Shown here piece after piece: positions 7,090 to 13,779 of a stretch of 15,019 nt of DNA. Source of the stretch: Dehalococcoidales bacterium (lineage in GTDB: Bacteria > Chloroflexota > Dehalococcoidia > Dehalococcoidales > RBG-16-60-22); assembly GCA_030628245.1 (NCBI GenBank), contig DAOVRI010000013.1, positions 1-15,019 on the forward strand, in the 5' to 3' direction. A program made the translations under genes and the position numbers. Position 1 is the stretch's first letter. Each line of letters starts with the position of its first letter. The notes beneath the pieces were generated by a model. That model had not been told where the DNA came from. It made no database searches and was given only the letters and a program-made list of their open reading frames with translations.

Positions 7090-8415
7090 ATGGAAAAGAA
7101 ATGGGTAGAATTGTCCTGGGAGGAAAAACGGGAGGAGCGGTTCAAGCGGTGGCTTTCACCCGATGTAAAATTCGCCAGCCCTGAAGCTGAAAACCTCTAT
7201 AAAGAGCGTGTAACCAGATTTATTAAAGCCATCAAGCTGGAGGAGGCCGACCGCGTGCCGGTCATGCTGCCGGTGGAATTTTACCCGGCCTATTACGCCG
7301 GCGGCAACCTCAAGAAGGTAATGTACGATTATGACGAACTGAAGCGGGCCTGGCTCAAGTTCATGCATGATTTTGATATGGATTCGTTCATCGCTCCCAG
7401 CCTTGTCTTTCCCGGCCCCGTCATGGACATGATTGACTATAAACTGGAGAAGTGGCCGGGGCACGGCCTGGCCGATGACGCCCCTATATACCAATTTATC
7501 GAGGGCGAATATATGCCGCCCGAGGAATACGATGCCCTCATCACAGACCCGGCGGATTACCTGCAGAGGTACTTTCTACCCCGCTCCGTTGGCGCCTTTT
7601 CGGCTTTCAAGAAGCTGAGCCCGATAACTCCCTTTGTCGCCATACCGGTCTGGTATATCTCCCAGTTCGGTGACCCGGAAATCAGGCAGGCCTATCAGAC
7701 TCTCCTGGACGCCGGCCAGGAATGTATGAAATGGATGGCCGTCGTCGGTGAAGTCAGCCAGGCGGGGCTGGAAGCAGGATACCCCAATATCTGGGGTGGT
7801 ATGTCCGGAGCACCCTTTGATATGATTGGTGATATGCTGAGAGGTACCCGTGGGATAATGATGGACATGTTCCAGCGGCCGGATAAGCTCCACGAGGCCA
7901 TGGCAAGACTGGTGCCCATAGCTATTAATGAGGCGGTATCTTCGGCCAACGCCTCGGGGTGTCCGATTATCTTCATGCCGCTGCATAAGGGGACGGGCGG
8001 TTTCATGTCCAACCAGCAGTTTGAGACCTTCTACTGGCCCTCTTTCAAAAAGGTCCTCATGGGCCTGGTTAGTGAGGGCCTCGTGCCGATGCCTTTCGCC
8101 GAGGGTAACTACCAACCACGTCTGGAGATTATCAGGGATATGCCGAGGAGCTCGATGATATGGTGGTTTGAACAGATGGACATGGCCAAGGCCAAGGAAA
8201 TACTCGGTGATAATGCCTGTATCGCCGGTAATTTGCCTGTCTCGGTGTTATGCACCGGCACGCCTGAGGAAGTCAAGAAGCGTTGTCGCCAGCTCATCGA
8301 GACCTGCGCCCCGGGCGGCGGCTATATGCTGACCGCCGCGGCGTATATGGATATAGGCAATCCGGACAACCTGCGCGCCATGATGGAAGCCGCCAAAGAG
8401 TACGGCGTGTATTAA
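7090..8415 (+). CDS. URO-D-superfamily corrinoid methyltransferase, paralogue 3 (MT1-3)
   Basis: The frame opens at ATG 7072, but the start at 7090 is preferred: CGGAGG (7078-7083) sits 6 nt before it, and MEKKWVELSWEEKREERFKRW then matches the other copies, giving 441 residues. Conserved blocks are KFASPEAENLYKERVTRF, DRVPVMLP, KWPGHGL, EGEYMPPEEYDALITDP, APFDMIGDMLRGTRG, PLHKG (His299), FAEGNYQPRLE, ACIAGNLP, RCRQLIETCAPGGG and AAKEYGVY. The middle (QTLLDAGQECMKW) groups with copies 1 and 6. Its 5' part is nearly identical in DNA to copy 4 and a central block to copy 1. The preceding 90-nt spacer shows no clear structure. Role inferred as an MT1 with a distinct substrate. Confidence 0.85.
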   Translation: MEKKWVELSWEEKREERFKRWLSPDVKFASPEAENLYKERVTRFIKAIKLEEADRVPVMLPVEFYPAYYAGGNLKKVMYDYDELKRAWLKFMHDFDMDSFIAPSLVFPGPVMDMIDYKLEKWPGHGLADDAPIYQFIEGEYMPPEEYDALITDPADYLQRYFLPRSVGAFSAFKKLSPITPFVAIPVWYISQFGDPEIRQAYQTLLDAGQECMKWMAVVGEVSQAGLEAGYPNIWGGMSGAPFDMIGDMLRGTRGIMMDMFQRPDKLHEAMARLVPIAINEAVSSANASGCPIIFMPLHKGTGGFMSNQQFETFYWPSFKKVLMGLVSEGLVPMPFAEGNYQPRLEIIRDMPRSSMIWWFEQMDMAKAKEILGDNACIAGNLPVSVLCTGTPEEVKKRCRQLIETCAPGGGYMLTAAAYMDIGNPDNLRAMMEAAKEYGVY

Positions 8416-8448
8416 CCCAACCGGTAAGCAAAGGGAGGATACGTTTAT

Positions 8449-9786
8449 ATGGACGATACTACCAAGAAATGGGAAGAAATGACCTGGCAGGAAAGACGTG
8501 ATGAGCGGTTCAAGCGGTGGCTCAACCCGCCGGATATGAAATTCGTCAGTCCCGAAGCAGAAAAACTTTATAAAGAACGTGTAACCAGATTTATTAAAGC
8601 CATCAAGCTGGAGGAGACCGACCGCGTGCCGGTGATGCTGCCGACCGGTAATTCCCCGGCCTACTACGCGGGAGCGGACTTCCGCACGATTATGTATGAT
8701 TACAAAGTAATGCGCCAGGCATGGATTAAGTACATGGACGATTTTGGAGACATGGATAACTTCATGGGTCCCGGCCTCACCCCCTCTGGAAAGATAGCTG
8801 AAGCCCTTGATTCCAGAATTAATAAATTACCGGGCCTCGGCCTGCCCGATGATTCGCCGATGAACCAGTTTGTCGAGGGCGAATACATGATGGCCGACGA
8901 GTATGACCTCATGATGAGAGACCCCACTGACTACGCCCTCAGGGTCAACCTGCCCCGCACGATAGGCCTCTTCGAGTCGTTCAGGAAGCTGCCACCCCTC
9001 AACTTCTTCATGATGGGTGAGGCCTGGGTCGCCGCGCTGTCTGACCCGGACATACGCAAGACCTTCCAGACCCTGATGGACCTGTCCGGGGAATACAGGC
9101 AATGGCAGGCAGCCCATGCGGAGGTCAGAAATCTCGTGGTGTCCCGGGGATATCCTTCCTTATTCGGCGGCGGTATCATGGCTGGGGCCCCCTTCGACCA
9201 CTTTGCTGACGTGCTGCGGGGTACCCACGGTATCTTCATGGACATGTTCCGCCAGCCGCAGAAGCTGCATGAGGCCATGGAGTACCAGTTGAACTTGCTG
9301 ACAGCGAGTCTCAAAGGTTTCCCGATGACGGCCTGTCCCATTTGCGTCATGCCCCTGCACAAAGGCGATGATACCTTCATGTCCGATGCCCAGTTCGAGG
9401 AATTCTACTGGCCTACTTTCCAGAAGCTCCTCCTGGCCATGATTAACGAAGGGCTCGTGCCGATGCCGTTCGCCGAAGGCAAGTATACCAACCGCCTGAA
9501 GCAGATTACCGACACACCCAGGAGCGGCATCATCTGGTGGTTTGACCAGACTGATATGGCCGAGGCGAAAAAGATACTGGGCAATGTCTCCTGCATCGCC
9601 GGCAACGTACCCACCTCGCTGATGATGACCGGCACAACCATGCAGGTGAAGGAAAACTGCCGTAAACTCATCGAAACCTGCGCCCCCGGCGGTGGCTATA
9701 TTCTGGCCGGTGGCGCCCACATCGATACCGACAAGATAGAAAATCTGCACGCCATGATGGATGCCGCTAAAGAATACGGCACGTAA
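8449..9786 (+). CDS. URO-D-superfamily corrinoid methyltransferase, paralogue 4 (MT1-4)
   Basis: A 445-residue paralogue, ATG 8449 with GGGAGG at 8433-8438, 33 nt after copy 3. Shared blocks are WQERRDERFKRWLNP, KFVSPEAEKLYKERVTRF, DRVPVMLP, EGEYMMADEYDLMMRDP, APFDHFADVLRGTHG, PLHKGDDTFMS (His304), FAEGKYTNRLK, QTDMAEAK, SCIAGNVP and NCRKLIETCAPGGG. It is the most divergent in the centre (FMMGEAWVAALSDPDIRKTFQTLMDLSGEYRQW, with GGGIMAGAP), so it may form a third class. The usual KWPGHGLP is NKLPGLGLP, and the tail ends at EYGT, lacking the VY(K/N) found in all others. Role inferred as an MT1 with a distinct substrate. Confidence 0.85.
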   Translation: MDDTTKKWEEMTWQERRDERFKRWLNPPDMKFVSPEAEKLYKERVTRFIKAIKLEETDRVPVMLPTGNSPAYYAGADFRTIMYDYKVMRQAWIKYMDDFGDMDNFMGPGLTPSGKIAEALDSRINKLPGLGLPDDSPMNQFVEGEYMMADEYDLMMRDPTDYALRVNLPRTIGLFESFRKLPPLNFFMMGEAWVAALSDPDIRKTFQTLMDLSGEYRQWQAAHAEVRNLVVSRGYPSLFGGGIMAGAPFDHFADVLRGTHGIFMDMFRQPQKLHEAMEYQLNLLTASLKGFPMTACPICVMPLHKGDDTFMSDAQFEEFYWPTFQKLLLAMINEGLVPMPFAEGKYTNRLKQITDTPRSGIIWWFDQTDMAEAKKILGNVSCIAGNVPTSLMMTGTTMQVKENCRKLIETCAPGGGYILAGGAHIDTDKIENLHAMMDAAKEYGT

Positions 9787-9798
9787 AGGAAATAAGGG

Positions 9799-9815
9799 GT
9801 TCTATTAAATAGAAC
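9799..9815. repeat. 17-bp perfect palindrome after MT1-4
   Basis: GTTCTATT-A-AATAGAAC lies 12 nt after the stop of the fourth paralogue. It is too weak and AT-rich for a terminator stem, and its symmetry is compatible with a protein-binding site. It precedes the REP-like element. Confidence 0.45.
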
Positions 9816-9827
9816 AAACAAAATTGT

Positions 9828-9909
9828 CATTGCGAGGAGCATAGCGATGAAGCAATCCCATTTTCTGCCGTTATTATAATTGGGGATTGCTTCGCTTCGC
9901 TCGCAATGA
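9828..9909. repeat. REP-like palindromic repeat within the operon
   Basis: TCATTGCGAG...GAAGCAATCCC (9828-9859) is the imperfect inverse of GGGGATTGCTTC...CTCGCAATGA (9882-9909), with an AT-rich loop of about 22 nt. The TCATTGCGAG...AAGCAATC pattern is a widely dispersed extragenic palindrome in many bacterial genomes. Its insertion makes the MT1-4/MT1-5 gap 165 nt, the longest in the operon. Confidence 0.75.
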
Positions 9910-9951
9910 TGTATCCAAAGAGATTATTATAAATCATGGAGGCTCTGATAA

Positions 9952-11289
9952 GTGTTTAAAAGACCGGACAACTGGGCGGAGCTCACCTGGCAGCAGAAAC
10001 GGGACCTGCGCCTGGATAAGTGGATAAACGCCGAAGATGTAAATTTCGTCAGCCCGCAGGCGGAAAAGAACTATAAGGCGCGGGCTACAAGGCTCGCCAG
10101 GGCCGTCAAGATGGAGATTCCCGACCGCGTACCCTGTGCGGTTCCGACCGGCTGGTTCCCGGCAATGAATGCCGGCATTACCCTCAGGGAGGTCATGTAC
10201 AACCCCGAGAAGATGAAATGGGCCTGGCTCAAGTTCGTGGATGAATACGATTCGGACACCTTTGACGGCACGCTTTTCTTTCAGGCTCCGGTTAGTGACA
10301 TCCTGGGCGATAAGACGATGAAATGGCCCGGGCACGGCCTGCCGGATGACTCACATTCCGCCTACCAGTACATCGAAGGCGAGTATATGAAAGCCGACGA
10401 GTACGACCTCTTTTTGAAAGACCCGTTAGATTTCCAGTTACGCTATTACCTGCCGCGCACCATGGGCATTTTCGAGCCCTTCGCCGATGTCCCTTCGTTT
10501 TCGTCGTACCAGGGGCTACCCCAGCGGCTCATGGCCATGTGCCAGGACCCCAAATTCCAGAAATTCTTCAAGGCTATCTGGGAAGCCAGCCAGCATATGC
10601 CGGCCCTCCAGAAAGCCGCAGCTGAGACCACCCGGGAGGCCTATGCCAGGGGTTTCCCCATGTTTCGGGGCGGCCTGGCCGTAGCCCCGTTTGATGCCTT
10701 TGCCGATAATCTCCGGGGCACTCACGGCATGGTCCTGGACATGTACCGCCAGCCGGAGAAAATCCACGAGGCCATGGAGTTCGTCCTGCCGCAGCTGCTG
10801 TCCGGGGCTATCGCCATGTCCGACATGGCCGACTGCCCCGTCATCATGATGCCGCTGCACAAGGGCGATGATACCTTCATGTCCAACCAGCAGTTCGAGA
10901 CCTTCTACTGGCCGACTTTCAAGAGGCTTCTCCTGGGAATGGCCGAAGAAGGCCTGATACCCTTCCCGGTGGCGGAGGGGGCCTATAATAACCGCCTGGA
11001 ATTCATCAAGGATATGCCTAAGTCCAGCGTCATCTGGATGTTCGACCATACCGATATGGCCGAGGCGAAAAGAGTGCTGGGTAACGTCTCCTGTATCGCC
11101 GGCAACGTGCCCGTTTCCCTTGCCTACACAGGTACTGCCAGGGAGATGAAGGATTACTGCCGCCAGCTCATCGAGACCTGCGCCCCGGGCGGCGGCTTTA
11201 TTTTAAGCGGCGGCGCCACCTTTGACATGGCCAGACCGGAAAACCTGCACGCCATGATGGACGCCGCCAAGGAATACGGCGTCTATTAA
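9952..11289 (+). CDS. URO-D-superfamily corrinoid methyltransferase, paralogue 5 (MT1-5)
   Basis: A 445-residue paralogue starting at GTG 9952 with TGGAGG at 9937-9942. Its N-terminal module is the most diverged (WAELTWQQKRDLRLDKWINAEDVNF), although KNYKARATRLARAVKME and DRVPC are kept. It shares the middle block NVPSFSSYQG-type/FKAIWEASQ with copy 2, plus APFDAFADNLRGTHG, PLHKGDDTFMS (His303), VAEGAYNNRLE, HTDMAEAK, SCIAGNVP, YCRQLIETCAPGGG and EYGVY. The acidic Glu lost in copy 2 is present here. The C-terminal third is closest to copy 4, so the gene looks mosaic. Role inferred as an MT1 feeding the shared corrinoid carrier. Confidence 0.85.
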   Translation: MFKRPDNWAELTWQQKRDLRLDKWINAEDVNFVSPQAEKNYKARATRLARAVKMEIPDRVPCAVPTGWFPAMNAGITLREVMYNPEKMKWAWLKFVDEYDSDTFDGTLFFQAPVSDILGDKTMKWPGHGLPDDSHSAYQYIEGEYMKADEYDLFLKDPLDFQLRYYLPRTMGIFEPFADVPSFSSYQGLPQRLMAMCQDPKFQKFFKAIWEASQHMPALQKAAAETTREAYARGFPMFRGGLAVAPFDAFADNLRGTHGMVLDMYRQPEKIHEAMEFVLPQLLSGAIAMSDMADCPVIMMPLHKGDDTFMSNQQFETFYWPTFKRLLLGMAEEGLIPFPVAEGAYNNRLEFIKDMPKSSVIWMFDHTDMAEAKRVLGNVSCIAGNVPVSLAYTGTAREMKDYCRQLIETCAPGGGFILSGGATFDMARPENLHAMMDAAKEYGVY

Positions 11290-11317
11290 TAAAAAATAAA
11301 TATTGGAGACCTGAACT

Positions 11318-12655
11318 ATGGAAACGGAAAAGCAATGGGCGGATATGACCTGGGAGGAAAAACGTGAAGAGCGGTTTAAACGCTGGCTTTCGCCCGATGT
11401 TAAATTCGCCAGCGCGGAAGCCGAGAAGCTCTATAAAGAGCGCACCACGAGATTTATCAAGGCCATCAAGCTGGAAGAGCCGGACCGCGTGCCGGTGCTG
11501 CTGCCTTCAGGGGTTTTCCCGGCTTACTATGCGGGCTATGACCTCGGGACAATCATGTACGATTACGATAAATTAAAAGAGTCCTACCTTAAATTCATCA
11601 ATGAATTTGAAATGGATTCGTTTACCGGTCCCGGTCTGGTTCTCCCTGGTAAGGTATTCGAGATAACTGGCCACCGGCTGCACAAGTGGCCGGGTCACGG
11701 CCTGCCCGCCAATGCTTCTATTTATCAGTACGTCGAACAGGAATACGTAAAGGCCGATGAATATGATGCTTTCCTGGAAAATCCCTCTGATTTCTGGATG
11801 AGAGTCTTTTTACCACGTGTTGTCGGAGCCTTCGAGCCGTTCCGCAAGCTGGCTCCCTTCTCGGGCATGATGGGTATACCCATCGGTTATTATGCGTCTT
11901 TAGGTAACCCGGATGTCGAGGCTGCTTTTAAAACTATGATTGAGGCTGGCAAAGAGACCCTGAAATGGCTTAAAGTCGTTGCCGAAGTAAACCGGGCGTC
12001 TCTTGCCGCAGGATTCCCCAATTTCAGGAGTGGCAGTATGAGTGGAGCTCCCTATGACATGATTGCCGATGTGCTGCGTGGGACCCAGGGGGCTATCATG
12101 GACATCTACCGCCAGCCGGAAAAACTCCATGAAACTATGGAGAAACTGACCCCCATGGCTATCAGGTCGGCCGTAGCGAGGTCTGATGCTTCCGGAAGCC
12201 CGGTGTGCTTTATGCCCCTGCACAAAGGCAATGAGACCTTCATGTCCCCCAAGCAGTTCGAGACCTTCTACTGGCCCACCTTTCGCAAGGTGCTCGTGGG
12301 ACTGATTGATGAAGGTCTCGTGCCTTACCCCTTTGCTGAGGGAAGATACGGGGCGCGACTTGAAATTATCAGGGATTTACCCAGGGGCTCGATAGTATGG
12401 AGCTTTGAAGATATCGATATGGCCAGGGCTAAAACGATTCTCGGCGATTCCGCCTGTATCGCCGGTAATGTGCCGAGCTCGCTGTTGCACACGGGTAAGC
12501 CCCGGGATGTCAAGGAATACTGCCGCAAACTTATCGAGGTCTGCGCCCCCGGCGGCGGCTACATATTAACCGGCGCGGCCGGTATGAACGAAGGCAACCC
12601 GGAAAATCTGCGGGCCATAACAGAAGCCGCCAAAGAATACGGAGTCTATAAATAA
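11318..12655 (+). CDS. URO-D-superfamily corrinoid methyltransferase, paralogue 6 (MT1-6)
   Basis: A 445-residue paralogue, ATG 11318 with a GGAG upstream, 28 nt after copy 5. Blocks: WEEKREERFKRWLSP, KFASAEAEKLYKERTTRF, DRVPVLLP, KWPGHGLP, QEYVKADEYDAFLENP, GAPYDMIADVLRGTQG, PLHKGNETFMS (His302), FAEGRYGARLE, ACIAGNVP, YCRKLIEVCAPGGG and AAKEYGVYK. The QTDMAEAK segment reads DIDMARAK. The middle (KTMIEAGKETLKW, GSMSGAP) belongs with copies 1 and 3. It is followed after 17 nt by the MT2 gene, supporting one transcript. Role inferred as an MT1 with a distinct substrate. Confidence 0.85.
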   Translation: METEKQWADMTWEEKREERFKRWLSPDVKFASAEAEKLYKERTTRFIKAIKLEEPDRVPVLLPSGVFPAYYAGYDLGTIMYDYDKLKESYLKFINEFEMDSFTGPGLVLPGKVFEITGHRLHKWPGHGLPANASIYQYVEQEYVKADEYDAFLENPSDFWMRVFLPRVVGAFEPFRKLAPFSGMMGIPIGYYASLGNPDVEAAFKTMIEAGKETLKWLKVVAEVNRASLAAGFPNFRSGSMSGAPYDMIADVLRGTQGAIMDIYRQPEKLHETMEKLTPMAIRSAVARSDASGSPVCFMPLHKGNETFMSPKQFETFYWPTFRKVLVGLIDEGLVPYPFAEGRYGARLEIIRDLPRGSIVWSFEDIDMARAKTILGDSACIAGNVPSSLLHTGKPRDVKEYCRKLIEVCAPGGGYILTGAAGMNEGNPENLRAITEAAKEYGVYK

Positions 12656-12672
12656 ATTAGGAGAATAAATCG

Positions 12673-13524
12673 ATGGAAACCAAAGTATCAAGTGAAAAAA
12701 AAGAAGTCATTATCGCCATTGACCGGCCGACGGTACTCATCGGCGAGCGCATCAATCCCACCGGTAAGAAGAAGCTCGCCGAGGCCCTGAAAGCGGGCGA
12801 CCTTGAGATTGTCCGCAAAGAGGCAATCGAGCAGGTTGAGGCCGGGGCCGATATCATCGACGTCAACGTAAACGCTCCCGGCGTGGACGATATCGCCCTC
12901 CTGCCGAAGGCGGTGAAAGCGGTGATGGAGGCGGTAGACGCCCCCGTTTGCATCGACTGCCCCAACACGGCCGCTATAGAAGCCGCTCTCAAGGTCTACC
13001 AGGGCAAGCCGCTTATCAACTCCGTCAGCGGCGAGGAGCACTCCCTGAAGAGAGTCCTGCCCCTCGTTAAAGAGTACGGCGCGGCCGTCGTCGGCCTGGT
13101 GCAGGATGACGAAGGTATTCCCAAGAATGCCGACCGGCGCGTGGCCATCGCCCATAAAATCGTCGAAAGCGCGGAGAAAGCCGGCGTCCCCCGGGAAGAC
13201 GTGGTTATCGATGTCCTCACCTTTGCCATCGGCGCCGAGGCAACTTCCGGCAAGGACGTCCTGGAGGCCATCCGCCGCATCAGGGAGGAGCTGGGGGTGA
13301 ATATGACCATGGGCGCCAGCAACATCTCCTTCGGTATGCCTGACCGCCCTGTAATCAATAACGCCTGGGTCTCCATGGTTATCAGCGCCGGCGCCACGGC
13401 ATTAATCGTCGACGCCGCTAAAGTGAACCCGTCGGTACTCGCCACCGACCTCATCCTGGGTCGTGACAGGTTTGCCCGGCGCTTCATCGAGAACTACCGC
13501 AAGCGCCAGCAGGCTCAGGGTTGA
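12673..13524 (+). CDS. methyltetrahydrofolate:corrinoid methyltransferase (MT2, AcsE/MtvA-like)
   Basis: A 283-residue pterin-binding (DHPS-fold, PF00809) protein that would move methyl groups between the corrinoid protein and tetrahydrofolate. It matches the AcsE/MtvA/MtgA group: LIGERINPTG (22-31), GADIIDVNVNAPG (58-70), CIDCPN (93-98), PLINSVSGE (113-121), GLVQDDEGIPKN (141-152), VVIDVLTFAIGAE (177-189), GASNISFGMP (214-223) and RPVINNAW. Asp95, Asp180 and Asn217 fall where AcsE has its pterin- and proton-handling residues (Asp75, Asp160, Asn199), by my recalled alignment. Cys96 replaces the usual Ser. It lacks MetH's other domains, so it is a stand-alone MT2. ATG 12673 follows TTAGGAG. 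Being last in the operon with one corrinoid protein, it is inferred to serve all six MT1s, producing methyl-THF for central C1 metabolism. Confidence 0.92.
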   Translation: METKVSSEKKEVIIAIDRPTVLIGERINPTGKKKLAEALKAGDLEIVRKEAIEQVEAGADIIDVNVNAPGVDDIALLPKAVKAVMEAVDAPVCIDCPNTAAIEAALKVYQGKPLINSVSGEEHSLKRVLPLVKEYGAAVVGLVQDDEGIPKNADRRVAIAHKIVESAEKAGVPREDVVIDVLTFAIGAEATSGKDVLEAIRRIREELGVNMTMGASNISFGMPDRPVINNAWVSMVISAGATALIVDAAKVNPSVLATDLILGRDRFARRFIENYRKRQQAQG

Positions 13525-13549
13525 CACATGTGGGCTCAGGGTCTATACT
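13521..13549 (+). promoter_or_regulatory. sigma70-type promoter for tRNA-fMet overlapping the MT2 stop codon
   Basis: TTGACA (13521-13526), a 17-nt spacer and TATACT (13544-13549) give a near-consensus promoter. The TGA stop of the MT2 gene (13522-13524) is part of the -35 box. The start is predicted near 13556, 10 nt before the tRNA. A 10-bp direct repeat, GGCTCAGGGT, occurs at 13512-13521 and 13533-13542, and the spacer holds the palindrome CACATGTG. Confidence 0.8.
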
Positions 13550-13565
13550 TAAAGGTACATCTCAA

Positions 13566-13640
<75 letters not shown>

Positions 13641-13652
13641 ATTTTTAAAGCT

Positions 13653-13692
13653 AAAATCCCCCGAATCACGAAAACAATTCCGGGGGATTTTT
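13653..13692 (+). terminator. intrinsic terminator after tRNA-fMet and the operon
   Basis: AAAATCCCCC (13653-13662) pairs with GGGGGATTTT (13682-13691), followed by TTCTATTTT. It is the first terminator downstream of the methyltransferase operon, so operon transcripts may read through the tRNA and end here. Confidence 0.8.
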
Positions 13693-13697
13693 CTATT

Positions 13698-13728
13698 TTG
13701 CTAACGGATTGCTAACGCATGGTATAAT
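13698..13728 (+). promoter_or_regulatory. extended -10 promoter with tandem upstream repeats for the DUF169 gene
   Basis: TGGTATAAT (13720-13728) is a consensus extended -10. There is no good -35 box. Instead, two exact copies of TTGCTAACG (13698-13706 and 13709-13717) lie just upstream with an 11-bp period, one helical turn, as expected for a tandem activator site. The start is predicted near 13735. Confidence 0.55.
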
Positions 13729-13779
13729 CAGGTAGAAGATTAAAAAGTAGTGCTGCCTCGTCACGAAAGGAGAGTTACT

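Noticed and set aside
7576..8115. 179-residue minus-strand open frame opposite MT1-3
   Set aside because: Similar antisense frames occur opposite several paralogues, as expected for GC-rich genes of this codon pattern; it has no ribosome-binding site or independent evidence.
9160..9750. 196-residue minus-strand open frame opposite MT1-4
   Set aside because: Shadow of the conserved methyltransferase code; matching antisense peptides appear opposite other copies because the sense genes are homologous.
4237..12655. six copies of hemE (uroporphyrinogen decarboxylase in haem synthesis)
   Set aside because: The haem enzyme's N-terminal substrate motif is absent, and the operon context with a corrinoid carrier and MT2 points to methyltransferases.
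4237..12655. in-frame amber codons or pyrrolysine as in methylamine methyltransferases
   Set aside because: The six genes are uninterrupted and belong to the URO-D fold, not the MtmB/MtbB/MttB types.
12996..13487. 163-residue minus-strand open frame opposite the MT2 gene
   Set aside because: Antisense to a gene with clear catalytic motifs; no start signals.
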